A stretch of DNA of 64,000 nt from Alistipes sp. (lineage in GTDB: Bacteria > Bacteroidota > Bacteroidia > Bacteroidales > Rikenellaceae). Made by a program: the position numbers and the translations under genes. The notes beneath the pieces were generated by a model. The model saw nothing but the letters and a program-made list of their open reading frames with translations, ran no database searches and had not been told where the DNA came from. Of the stretch, positions 7,931 through 16,617 are shown piece by piece; the first letter of the stretch is position 1; the number at the start of each line of letters is the position of its first letter. The stretch covers positions 62,001 to 126,000 of the forward strand of contig JAGBXX010000012.1 in NCBI GenBank assembly GCA_017629035.1. Direction: 5' to 3'.

Positions 7931-8224
7931 TTACATCATAGCAGTGATGTCCCAGACAAAGGCACGTGAGCCCTGCTGCTCGGTGAGAAGGTCGATCTCA
8001 CGAAGTGCCTCGAGCAACACTGGGATCTTCTCGTCCTCGACGATAGCCAATACCGACGAGTTCATCGAAGGCCATGCGTGAGTGCCATAGTGAGGCTCAC
8101 CATTGTGAGTACCACGACCCTCGGTAAGAGCCCAACGAGTGAAACCTCGCACCTCGTGCTCATCGAGAAGGTTGTTGATACGATCGGTGAGTGCCTGATT
8201 ATATGATATAAATAGTGCTTTCAT
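7931..8224 (-). CDS. small conserved protein downstream of RND pump, possibly PII-like
   Basis: 97 residues counted from the ATG at 8224 (MKALFISYNQAL); a TTG six bases earlier is less likely. The sequence has the rhythm of a ferredoxin-like fold: beta MKALFISYNQ, helix LTDRINNLLDEH, strand RGFTRWA, a flexible GRGTHNGEPHYGTHAWP loop, strand SSVLAIVED, helix IPVLLEALREID, strand RAFVWDI. This layout and the position at the end of an RND efflux operon resemble small PII-like proteins that accompany such pumps, but I see no diagnostic motif. It lies 28 bases after the RND gene and ends before the shared terminator. It could bind a ligand and modulate the pump; that is speculation. Confidence 0.7.
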   Translation of the reverse strand: MKALFISYNQALTDRINNLLDEHEVRGFTRWALTEGRGTHNGEPHYGTHAWPSMNSSVLAIVEDEKIPVLLEALREIDLLTEQQGSRAFVWDITAMM

Positions 8225-8252
8225 CGTCAATACTTTTTTTGTGATACTCTAA

Positions 8253-11200
8253 TTACTCATTCTGCTGAAGTTTCTCAAGGCGCTTGCGGCGAACAAACTC
8301 CTCAACCTCCTTCTGGCGGATAGCCTTGCGTGCTGCAACACGCTCCTTGCGACCCTCCATCATGGCGTAGAGCGCAGGCACGATAAAGAGTGTGAGCAGA
8401 GTCGAAACAAGCAAACCACCTACAACGGCAACACCCATAGGCTGCCATGTCTCCGAACCCTCACCGATACCCATTGCCATAGGCACCATACCGAGGATTG
8501 TCGTGAGCGATGTCATGAGCACAGGACGAAGACGGCTCTTACCACCTGCGATAACGGCATCTGCAACGTTCGTGCCACGCTCAACAAGAAGGTTCATGTA
8601 GTCCACCATCACGATACCGTTCTTGGTAACAATACCCACAAGCATGATAGCACCAATCAGAGCGATGAGCGACAATGGTGTAGATGAAATCCACAATGCG
8701 ATGAATACACCCGACATAGCAAATGGGATGGTGAACATGATGATGAATGGGTAGGCCAACGACTCAAACTGAGTAGCCATCACGATGTATACAAGGATAA
8801 TGATAAGGATAAGCAACATACCGATATCGCTAAATGCATCGCCCTGATCCTCGATCGAACCACCGAGCTCGAGGTCAAGACCTGCAGGCACGTCGTAGTC
8901 AGCCAAAACCTCATTTACCTCGGCAACAGCCTCACCAAGAGCTACACCAGCACCCAACGAGCACTTAACCGTAACGATACGCTGACGGTTCTCACGCTCG
9001 ATAGTTGGTGATGAGAAATCCTCGTTAATAGTTGCCACATCCTTGAGCTTGATAGCACGGCCCTGAGCTGTGTAGAGAGTGATATTCTCAACATCCTCCA
9101 CTCGCTCACGGAATGGCTCTGCATAGCGCACTACGATGTTATACTCGTCGCCATCCTCACGATACTTAGTACACTCGTAACCATAGATACGGTTGCGGAT
9201 GAACTGAGCCACGGTCGCAGCGTTGAGGCCATAGTATGCGAGCTTCTCACGGTCGAACTGAACATTGAACTCTGGCTGGAGATCCTCACGTGAGAGCTGT
9301 GCATCACGCAGAGTGCTGAGCTGCGACATCTTCTCCTGGAGATCCTTAGCCGTAGCCATCGCACTCTCCATATCGTGACCAAACACCTTGATATCCACAG
9401 TGCTTGAACCACCACCAGGGCCACCGCCACCACCAGGCGTTACAGTAAACTCACGTACCTCAGGGATAGCAGCAATCTCACGACGCAACTGATCGGCGAT
9501 CTCGAAGATTGTTGGACGATCCATATCCGAGAGTCGTGGCATACGGATGTTATAGTTGATGATGTGTGAGCCGGTAGTCTGCATTGCCGCAAAGGCGTTG
9601 TTCGACGAGTTCTCACCAGCAGAGGTTGACACCATGTAGATGAATGGGAACTTCTCAGAGATGATGTTATCAACCTTGCGAGCAATCTTGACAGTCTCGT
9701 CGACATGTGTATTCTGCTCGAGCTTGATCATCATCGTAATACGTGCATTATCTACTGGAGGGAAGAACTCCGTAGGCACCTGCTTAAGAAGCATGAGTGA
9801 CGCACCAAAGAAGAGCATGAGCACTGCAATGGTAGTCTTACGCCAGCGCACCACGAAGCGCAAAGCACGCTCGTAGACACCATCCAACCACTGCAAGAAC
9901 TTGTCGATAGGCTTGTACAAAATACCAATACCCTTATATGTATGCTCACCACCCTCAATTTTGAGCATATATGCCGAGAGCATAGGGGTAAGCGTAATAG
10001 CCGCAGTTGTAGAGATACATACCACGATTGTCACAATCCAACCAAGCTCCTTGAACATCACACCCGCCATACCAGGGATCATGGTAAGTGGCATGAACAC
10101 GGCAACAACCACAAGAGTGGTAGCGATAACTGAGAGCCATACCTCGTTGGTAGCGTAGATAGCCGCCTCCTTAGGATTAGAGCCTCGCTCGATATGTGTT
10201 GTGATATTCTCGAGCACCACGATAGCATCATCCACAACCATACCGATGGCAATAGAGAGCGCCGAGAGCGAGATGATGTTGAGCGTAGAGCCTGTAGCAA
10301 AGAGGTAGATAAAGGCGCAGATAAGCGAGATAGGAATTGTCAAGCAGATGATAAATGTTGCACGCCAACGACCCAAGAAGATCATCACCACAAGGATAAC
10401 GAAGATAAAGGCGTACATGATAGTCTCGGCGAGCGAGTTGATAGCATCCTTAATCTCACGCGATGACTCAAAAATGGTCTCCACCTTACAATCCTCAGGG
10501 AGTGTAGGGATAATATCCTCGAGGCGCTTCTGCACATCCTCGATAATCTGCACTGAGTTAGCACCTGTCTGCTTCTGAATCATGATACGCACACCACGAC
10601 GACCGTTGATACGCTCATCCATGGTTGCCTCCTCGAGCGTGTCGACAATCTCGGCAACGTCACGCAACATGACTGTGCGACCACCAGTATTCGAGATCAC
10701 GATATCGAGCAACTCACGGCTATCGTCGAACTGGAGATCGGTCTTGAGGTTAAATATCTGCGAACCGAGGTCAAGGCTACCAGCGGGAATATTGATATTC
10801 TCCGAAGCGATAATCTGACCGAGCGACTCTACAGTGAGGCCATAAGCCTCGAGCTTGTTAGGGTCGATGTTCACCTGTACCTCACGCTCACGAGCACCAA
10901 TAACGGCAACCGAACCGATACCGTTGATACGGTTAAGCTCGTTTACCATCTTATCATCGAGGATCTTGGCAAGTGCTGCATAGCTATGGTCGGCAGTAAC
11001 TGAGAGCATCATGATTGGCATCATTGAGCTCGAGAACTTCATTACTGTTGGGTACTCCACCTCGTCAGGAAGGAGTGACTGTGTACGGCTGACAACGTCA
11101 CGAACATCGTTTGCCGCCTCCGTAAGGTCGCATCCATACTCAAACTCCAGGGTAACCATTGATACATTATCCGAAGATTTCGATGTAATCTTATCGAGGT

Positions 11201-11426
11201 TATCTACAGAGTTGAGCTGATCCTCCAATACACGGGTGATATTTGTCTCGATATCCTCGGCATTACCACCCTGGTACATCGTGATAACACTGATGTAGGG
11301 CACCTCGATATCGGGATACTGGTCGACACCAAGGTTCTTCAGCGAGTAGAGGCCGAAGACTATGACGCCTATGAATATAAGTGCAACCGAAATCGGTTTT
11401 CGCACCGCGGTTTCGTAAATTTTCAT
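8253..11426 (-). CDS. RND efflux transporter, HAE1 family (AcrB-like)
   Basis: A 1057-residue inner-membrane proton-driven multidrug exporter, the usual length for AcrB-like pumps. It begins with a cytoplasmic N-terminus and TM1 (KPISVALIFIGVIVFGLYSL), has two large periplasmic porter/docking regions, and TM4 carries GMVVDDAIVVLENI with the paired Asp residues of the HAE1 proton relay; the TM10 Lys is in VGIVTKNGIVMVDYM. A glycine-rich loop (TPGGGGGPGGGS) precedes the second porter repeat. The basic tail (VRRKRLEKLQQNE) is cytosolic. Encoded after tetR, tolC-like and adaptor genes, with which it forms a tripartite pump; substrates unknown. Confidence 0.96.
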   Translation of the reverse strand: MKIYETAVRKPISVALIFIGVIVFGLYSLKNLGVDQYPDIEVPYISVITMYQGGNAEDIETNITRVLEDQLNSVDNLDKITSKSSDNVSMVTLEFEYGCDLTEAANDVRDVVSRTQSLLPDEVEYPTVMKFSSSMMPIMMLSVTADHSYAALAKILDDKMVNELNRINGIGSVAVIGAREREVQVNIDPNKLEAYGLTVESLGQIIASENINIPAGSLDLGSQIFNLKTDLQFDDSRELLDIVISNTGGRTVMLRDVAEIVDTLEEATMDERINGRRGVRIMIQKQTGANSVQIIEDVQKRLEDIIPTLPEDCKVETIFESSREIKDAINSLAETIMYAFIFVILVVMIFLGRWRATFIICLTIPISLICAFIYLFATGSTLNIISLSALSIAIGMVVDDAIVVLENITTHIERGSNPKEAAIYATNEVWLSVIATTLVVVAVFMPLTMIPGMAGVMFKELGWIVTIVVCISTTAAITLTPMLSAYMLKIEGGEHTYKGIGILYKPIDKFLQWLDGVYERALRFVVRWRKTTIAVLMLFFGASLMLLKQVPTEFFPPVDNARITMMIKLEQNTHVDETVKIARKVDNIISEKFPFIYMVSTSAGENSSNNAFAAMQTTGSHIINYNIRMPRLSDMDRPTIFEIADQLRREIAAIPEVREFTVTPGGGGGPGGGSSTVDIKVFGHDMESAMATAKDLQEKMSQLSTLRDAQLSREDLQPEFNVQFDREKLAYYGLNAATVAQFIRNRIYGYECTKYREDGDEYNIVVRYAEPFRERVEDVENITLYTAQGRAIKLKDVATINEDFSSPTIERENRQRIVTVKCSLGAGVALGEAVAEVNEVLADYDVPAGLDLELGGSIEDQGDAFSDIGMLLILIIILVYIVMATQFESLAYPFIIMFTIPFAMSGVFIALWISSTPLSLIALIGAIMLVGIVTKNGIVMVDYMNLLVERGTNVADAVIAGGKSRLRPVLMTSLTTILGMVPMAMGIGEGSETWQPMGVAVVGGLLVSTLLTLFIVPALYAMMEGRKERVAARKAIRQKEVEEFVRRKRLEKLQQNE

Positions 11427-11489
11427 CCCTAAAGGTAATTTATACTGTTATACATCTCTTTTCAAGATCAAATAGCTGAGTGGCTCACA

Positions 11490-12518
11490 CTACTCATTCT
11501 TGACCTCTACCTTCTTGCCACCCATGAGGCGTGTGAACGATGTTGTAGCAACCTCATCGCCAGCCTCGAGGCCCTCAAGAATCTCGATCATGTTGCCTAC
11601 ACGACGACCATCCTTCACAAAACGGTACTCAGCAACACCATCCTTGATAACATATACATAACGCTCTGACGAACCAGCCTGCTTCTGCACAGCCTGATCA
11701 GGCACCATCACAGCCTCACGCTGACCCATGGTGAATGTAGCACGTGCGTACATACCTGGGCGAAGACGCTCCTTGCCGTTAGGGATAGTGATCTCAACAC
11801 CGAAAGTGCGTGTTGCAGCATCCAACGCAGGGTTGATACGTGTCACCTTGCCGTTGAAAGTCTCGCCAGGGAAGAGGTCTACCTCGATCTCTACTGGGTG
11901 ACCCACCTTAACACTTGTGTAGTACTGCTCCGACACGTTAGCCATAACCTTGAGCTGGTTGATCTGCATGATGTGCAAGATAGGCATTGAGGCAAACAGG
12001 TCGCCAGACTCGAAGTTACGTGCAGTAACAACACCTGAGATTGGTGATACGATTGTTGAGTTCTTGCGAAGGTTCTCAACAACCTCCTTCTGCAAGTTGA
12101 GCTGGTTCTCGAGCTGCACGATCTGCTGGTCTGACACGCCACCAGCCTCGTGTACTGGCTTCATACGGTCGTAGTTATCCTGCATTGTTGCGAGGTTGAG
12201 CTCCTGCTGCTTGAGTGTTGTCTGGTCCATGACTACGATAACCTGACCCTGGCGCACGTGGTCACCCACATCAACCTTGATCTTATCGATATGGAGGCCC
12301 GCAACTGCTGGAGTGATATCGTTCTCCTTGTAGGGCTTGATCTCCGAGGTGTAAACCTCAGTGAGGTCGATAGTCTGCACTTCGGCAGTAGCTGTCTTTA
12401 CCAATACGGCAGTCTCAGCACTTGGTGTAGAGGTTGTAGACTCACTCTTCTCGGTGCTGTTCGATGCGCAGCTGGCCATTGCCACGGCTGCGATTAGCAT
12501 GATTAAACTCTTCTTCAT
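11490..12518 (-). CDS. periplasmic adaptor (membrane fusion) lipoprotein of RND pump
   Basis: A 342-residue HlyD/AcrA-type adaptor with a lipoprotein signal (Cys17 in AMASC). Order of parts: barrel-sandwich half motif (AVAGLHIDKIKVDVGDHVRQGQVIVVMD), alpha-helical hairpin (QQELNLATMQDNYDRM to VENLRK), second lipoyl half (STIVSPISGVVTARNFESGD), beta-barrel (VGHPVEIEVDLFPGETFNGK) and the membrane-proximal domain (GMYARATFTMGQ, ending in GLEAGDEVATTSFTRLMGG). It bridges the RND pump encoded 63 bases downstream and the TolC-like channel encoded 33 bases upstream. Confidence 0.95.
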   Translation of the reverse strand: MKKSLIMLIAAVAMASCASNSTEKSESTTSTPSAETAVLVKTATAEVQTIDLTEVYTSEIKPYKENDITPAVAGLHIDKIKVDVGDHVRQGQVIVVMDQTTLKQQELNLATMQDNYDRMKPVHEAGGVSDQQIVQLENQLNLQKEVVENLRKNSTIVSPISGVVTARNFESGDLFASMPILHIMQINQLKVMANVSEQYYTSVKVGHPVEIEVDLFPGETFNGKVTRINPALDAATRTFGVEITIPNGKERLRPGMYARATFTMGQREAVMVPDQAVQKQAGSSERYVYVIKDGVAEYRFVKDGRRVGNMIEILEGLEAGDEVATTSFTRLMGGKKVEVKNE

Positions 12519-12551
12519 TGTTATACTGTTTTTCTTATTTTATTCCACCAT

Positions 12552-13901
12552 TTACTCTTCGGTCTGCTCCTCAGTCTCGAAGTCTACGCCGAGAGCCTTC
12601 TCGTACTCAGCATGTGCCGAGAGATAGTCGTAGATCGACTGTGAGTAGTTGAGCTGAGACTGTGTGAGTGTAAGCTGCGAGCTGTTGAGCTCGAGGATAG
12701 TACCTGCACCAGCATTGTAGCGTGTAAGGGCAATATCGTAGGCCTTCTGTGCCTGCTCCACTGTGAGCTCGTTCGAGAGCATTGTCTCGCGTGCAGTGAG
12801 AAGGTTGTTTACCGATGCCTGCACCTGGAGCTTGAGGCCACGCTCTGTGTACTCACGCTGAATATCGAGCTGAGCACGCTGGTTGCGCACCTCACGAAGC
12901 TGGTTTGTCTTGCTGAAACCTGCGAAGATAGGAATCGAGATCTGCGCACCGAGCGATATTGGGTACTGCCACCAAAGCTTCTGGTCGCTATTTGCTGGAG
13001 CACCTGCGCCACCACCCATCAAGCCACCGAGGTTGCTTGGCTCCTGACCGATATACGAGATCTGGCCAAAGGCAGCAATCGTAGGCATGCGTGTAGTCTG
13101 GATAAGCTTCTCCTGGTGATCGAGCAACTCGCTCTGAAGCTCAAGGGTCTTTATCGTAGTATTATCCTCGAGGTTAACCTGATAGTCTGCATCAAGAAGC
13201 ACTGCCTCACGGAAATCATCGAGCGAGCCTACAACCGAGATCTCTGTCTCCTCTGGAATCGAGAGGTACATCTTAAGCTGACGCTTTGTAAGGTCGATGC
13301 CGTTCTGTGCCTGGATCACCTGAGGACGGAGGTTGCTCAACTGAACCTGTGCTGTGATATAGTCGTACTCGGCAGCAAGACCAGTCTCGAAGAGCTGCTT
13401 GGTATTCTCAACCACCTCCTCGGTAGTCTTGATAGCCTCCTGGAGCACACTCATAGACTGCTCGGCGAGCAATACGTTGTAGTATGCCGCACGCACAGCA
13501 GCAATCATGTCGATGCGGCTGGCACGAGCACTCTCAACGGCCATTGCCATCTGTGTGTCATTGAGCTTCATCTGGCGATATACCGATGGCACGAAGAGTG
13601 GCAACGAGAGGCTTGCTGTGGCATTGAGTGTATTCTTACCACCAAAAGACAAGCCCTGGGCCATCTCCTGCTTGCGCAGAGCATAGGAATACTGACCCGA
13701 CACATCGAGCTTTGGATAGAGCGATGCTACGGTCTGCTTCTTGACATAGTCGTAGCGCTCGATCTCAAGGTTTGCGACCTTGATTGTAGGGTTTTCGCTT
13801 AGGGCAATCTCTATCGCCTGGTCAAGCGATAGTGTCACCTGAGCCTCTGCCACGCCAAGCGACAGACCACCCAAAAGAATCAATACTAAAAACTTTTTCA
13901 T
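12552..13901 (-). CDS. TolC-family outer membrane efflux protein
   Basis: A 449-residue outer-membrane factor with signal peptide MKKFLVLILLGGLSLGVAEA. It shows the internal duplication of the family: each half has a long coiled helical pair (for example IDMIAAVRAAYYNVLLAEQS and QVQASVNNLLTARETMLSNE) and a landmark such as YDIALTRYNAGAGTILELNS in the second half. It opens SLDQAIEIALSENPTIKVANLEIER, typical of TolC/OprM proteins. No lipobox Cys. It is the second gene of the efflux operon, 47 bases after tetR. Confidence 0.95.
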   Translation of the reverse strand: MKKFLVLILLGGLSLGVAEAQVTLSLDQAIEIALSENPTIKVANLEIERYDYVKKQTVASLYPKLDVSGQYSYALRKQEMAQGLSFGGKNTLNATASLSLPLFVPSVYRQMKLNDTQMAMAVESARASRIDMIAAVRAAYYNVLLAEQSMSVLQEAIKTTEEVVENTKQLFETGLAAEYDYITAQVQLSNLRPQVIQAQNGIDLTKRQLKMYLSIPEETEISVVGSLDDFREAVLLDADYQVNLEDNTTIKTLELQSELLDHQEKLIQTTRMPTIAAFGQISYIGQEPSNLGGLMGGGAGAPANSDQKLWWQYPISLGAQISIPIFAGFSKTNQLREVRNQRAQLDIQREYTERGLKLQVQASVNNLLTARETMLSNELTVEQAQKAYDIALTRYNAGAGTILELNSSQLTLTQSQLNYSQSIYDYLSAHAEYEKALGVDFETEEQTEE

Positions 13902-13948
13902 CTTATCTTTGTTTGTTTATTGTTTATTCCTTGCAGTTATGCTCCAAC

Positions 13949-14605
13949 TTAAGCCAACGCTCTCTCCGAGGCTAAAGTATCTGGCGAGGGGATATTTCCG
14001 AAATATTTATCAAAACATCCGTCGATAATCTCAATACCACTCACGGTGCACAATCCACGGATGAATATCACCAGCGAGTATGACATTAGCGATATCATCT
14101 CGAGAGAGTTGTGCACATCGTCACGGTCGAAGACCATGATTCCCTGCACGCTGTCGCACAATACACGCACCACAAACTCGCAGTCGGCCGTAGAGGTGAA
14201 GTAGCCATTGGCCACGCACTTCTTTATCCAGCCACGCATATCGGCCATAGAGCGCTGCTGCGCATCGGCCTCAAGACGCTCGTGCACGTTTGGATAGAAA
14301 CGCTTGAGATTGCGTCGTACACGGCTAATCGTAGGTGCCTGGTTGATCATCTCACGCAGGTTGTAGATCATCACCTCGAGGTCGTTATCGATGCGTGCCA
14401 CACTCTCAATTCGGCGCTCACGGCTCTGCATTGTGTAGTGCAAAATAGCTAGATAGAGTAGCTCCTCCTTGTCGCTGAATATCTCGTAGAGTGTACGCTT
14501 CGACATGCTCAGCTCTCGGGCGATATCGTCCATGCGCACAGCCTTGATGCCCTGGTGCATAAACATTCGGGCGGCGTGTTCAATTATCATTTGCTTCTGA
14601 GACAT
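13949..14605 (-). CDS. TetR/AcrR-family transcriptional regulator
   Basis: 218 residues from the ATG at 14605 (MSQKQMIIEHAARMF). A longer in-frame start at 14659 would swallow the promoter and is rejected. The DNA-binding domain is RMDDIARELSMSKRTLYEIF followed by SDKEELLYLAI, the standard TetR HTH and helix 4. The C-terminal ligand/dimer domain is not assignable. Unusually it is the first gene of the efflux operon rather than divergent to it, so if it is a repressor it controls its own transcript together with the pump. Confidence 0.93.
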   Translation of the reverse strand: MSQKQMIIEHAARMFMHQGIKAVRMDDIARELSMSKRTLYEIFSDKEELLYLAILHYTMQSRERRIESVARIDNDLEVMIYNLREMINQAPTISRVRRNLKRFYPNVHERLEADAQQRSMADMRGWIKKCVANGYFTSTADCEFVVRVLCDSVQGIMVFDRDDVHNSLEMISLMSYSLVIFIRGLCTVSGIEIIDGCFDKYFGNIPSPDTLASERALA

Positions 14606-14629
14606 AGCTATCCTAATATAATTACGGCG

Positions 14630-14659
14630 CAAATATAGATTAAAAAACTCGAGAAACAA
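14630..14659 (-). promoter_or_regulatory. promoter of the tetR-RND operon
   Basis: Minus-strand TATATTTG at 14630-14637 with TTG at 14657-14659, 19 bases apart, a full Bacteroidetes-type promoter. The leader before the ATG at 14605 is about 20 bases. The TetR operator presumably overlaps here, but I see no clear palindrome. Confidence 0.7.
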
Positions 14660-14729
14660 AAAAAGTTTTCATGATTTTTACCCTAAAACGCCCTTATAGC
14701 CAATTTTCTGCGATTTTAGCAAAAAATAA

Positions 14730-14763
14730 GAGGATGTCCAAGATAATTCTCGGACATCCCCTC
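14730..14763 (-). terminator. terminator after the FN3 lipoprotein gene
   Basis: GGATGTCC/GGACATCC stem (8 bp plus outer pairs) followed on the minus strand by TTATTTTTT. It shares its core with the terminator at 19554. Confidence 0.75.
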
Positions 14764-14816
14764 ACGATTTTGATATGCTCAACAGGGCCTCAGCAGCCCT
14801 GCACGCCACTATTTGA

Positions 14817-16214
14817 TTAGAGCTCAGGCATAGCCTCACCATCGAGGTCGATTACGAAGGTAACCCAACCAGAATCGGTGTTCACGATACCGATGATCTT
14901 GCGACCATCAGCCGATGCACCGATGATGATTACACCCTCCTGAATATAGTTGTAGAGGTCGATGCTGTGCTCATCAAGCAACCAGTCGATGATAGGCTTC
15001 TGATTCTCAGTGTCGCCAGACTTGAGGTCGACAACATAAGAGGTAGTACCCATGTAGAATGGCACGTCGTTGAGGAACGCAATACCATCGTCGGTCATTG
15101 CTGATACATAACCATTGAAGCACTTGCCACCAAAGATCGTAAGCTCGCCAGTCTCGAGGTTGTAGCAACCAGGCTGTACAACCTCGCCACCACCCTCAGG
15201 ATAGGTCTTAGCAACGCTGTAGATATATGTACCATTAGGAGTCATACGCACCTGAGTGTCACCAAATGAGAGTGTTGGGCGATACTCGCTGTCGTACTCG
15301 AATACTGGGTATGTGAACTTAGAGTACTCATCCTCCCAAACAACTGCCATCATAGCATAACCCTGCTCACAACCTACAATACGACGGTCTGGGCTAACAC
15401 CATAAGGCGAAACTGCGCCAGTACCATAGAGGGTATCACCTGGCTCGAGAACTGTGATACGATCCTTGAGTACGTCGTAAACGAAAGGCACGATAGTGTC
15501 GTAGATTTTACCGTAGTATGACTCAGCATCATACTCCCACCACCAACCTACAACAAACATACCGTCAGGAGTTACTGCCTGGAATGAGCTCATGTTAGAT
15601 TCAGTGAGATCGCTGAGATCGAGCTTCAAAACCTGGCCATTTACATACATAGCAGCCTCACCGCTCTGGCTATCCTGGTATGTAGCACCTACGATAACGC
15701 CATCGTCAGCAACATCCATACAGTCAAAGTTCTCAATCATAGAGATCTCGTCACTCTCGAGGTCGATAATCATACCCTGGCGATCGAAGCTACCAACAAC
15801 CCAGCGACCATTGTTCGAAATGGCAGAGGCTGTAGAGCCATTCTGTGGGCACCACTCGCGGTATGCTGGTACCACGCGAACGCCGATAACAACCTCCTGA
15901 GTAGCAACAACTGAGCTATTCTCTGCAACAGCCGAGATAGCCTGGAGCTTCACAGTATATGTTGTATTCCACTTAAGATCGTCGAAACGGTGAACAGTCT
16001 TGTCGGTCTTAACTGGCTCAGCATCGTTGAGCTGAATCTGGTAGTAAGCAGCACCCTCGACAGTGGTCCAAGATACTGTAATAGAGTTCTCGTTAGCATT
16101 TGCTGAGAACTCAGGAGCTGGCAACTGATCAGTGTTGATTGGCTCCTTAGACTCACAACCTACGGCCATAAGTGCGATGACAGCGGCTGCGAACAATGTA
16201 AAGATTTTCTTCAT
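14817..16214 (-). CDS. surface lipoprotein, FN3 domain plus beta-propeller-like region
   Basis: A 465-residue lipoprotein with signal MKKIFTLFAAAVIALMAVGC (Cys20) and CESKEP after it. Residues 32-112 are a fibronectin type III domain (LPAPEFSANANENSITVSW, YYQIQLND, TTYTVKLQAIS). From about 120 on, repeated units of the form SNNGRWVVGSFD, VADDGVIVGATY, TPDGMFVVGWW, SPDRRIVGCEQ, TDDGIAFLNDV and SADGRKIIGIV suggest a beta-propeller resembling HAF-repeat proteins. Function unknown; likely an extracellular binding protein. It has its own promoter and terminator and stands alone, divergent from the GH13 lipoprotein gene 403 bases away, so a role in glycan handling is possible but not shown. Confidence 0.85.
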   Translation of the reverse strand: MKKIFTLFAAAVIALMAVGCESKEPINTDQLPAPEFSANANENSITVSWTTVEGAAYYQIQLNDAEPVKTDKTVHRFDDLKWNTTYTVKLQAISAVAENSSVVATQEVVIGVRVVPAYREWCPQNGSTASAISNNGRWVVGSFDRQGMIIDLESDEISMIENFDCMDVADDGVIVGATYQDSQSGEAAMYVNGQVLKLDLSDLTESNMSSFQAVTPDGMFVVGWWWEYDAESYYGKIYDTIVPFVYDVLKDRITVLEPGDTLYGTGAVSPYGVSPDRRIVGCEQGYAMMAVVWEDEYSKFTYPVFEYDSEYRPTLSFGDTQVRMTPNGTYIYSVAKTYPEGGGEVVQPGCYNLETGELTIFGGKCFNGYVSAMTDDGIAFLNDVPFYMGTTSYVVDLKSGDTENQKPIIDWLLDEHSIDLYNYIQEGVIIIGASADGRKIIGIVNTDSGWVTFVIDLDGEAMPEL

Positions 16215-16335
16215 AAGTTATGTGTGTTAAAATTGTTTTTTGTGTCAAGATTGCGCCTTCGCGAGGAGTGAAAAATTGCACTCTTTCTCGCCTCAACATG
16301 CTCAAAAAAGCATACTTCGCCTCTCTATAACACGG

Positions 16336-16365
16336 CAAAGATATACAAAATTTTTGCGTTAACAA
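16336..16365 (-). promoter_or_regulatory. promoter of the FN3 lipoprotein gene
   Basis: Minus-strand TATCTTTG at 16336-16343 and TTG at 16363-16365, 19 bases apart. Implied leader about 115 bases. Confidence 0.7.
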
Positions 16366-16529
16366 CTTTTCACTCCGACATTTATGCATATCCACTCCAA
16401 TATCTGCATATTCATCTCTTTTGCCAAAACACTCTCTCATTCAGCACCACTAGACTGCTACTCATAACGAAAAATTGACCAACGGGCAAATATTTCCACT
16501 CCTGCACGACGTTTCACAATTTTTTATCT

Positions 16530-16537
16530 TAACTTTG
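16530..16537 (+). promoter_or_regulatory. -7 promoter element for the GH13 lipoprotein
   Basis: TAACTTTG, perfect TAnnTTTG, about 80 bases before the ATG at 16618. Confidence 0.6.
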
Positions 16538-16617
16538 CACCGAACTATATCCGAGTGCGCACTCACGCACACGCTTAGGAGCGACAAAATTAATTAACAA
16601 TTATAACTCTACACACA

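Larger units (their letters stand above)
16215..16617. other. divergent intergenic region between two lipoprotein genes
   Basis: 403 bases holding the promoters of the FN3 lipoprotein (minus) and the GH13 lipoprotein (plus). A minus-strand open frame here runs through the promoter and looks random. Nothing else recognised. Confidence 0.55.

Noticed and set aside
16153..16440. 95-codon open frame on the minus strand upstream of the FN3 lipoprotein
   Set aside because: It runs over that gene's own promoter and signal peptide; no conserved feature.
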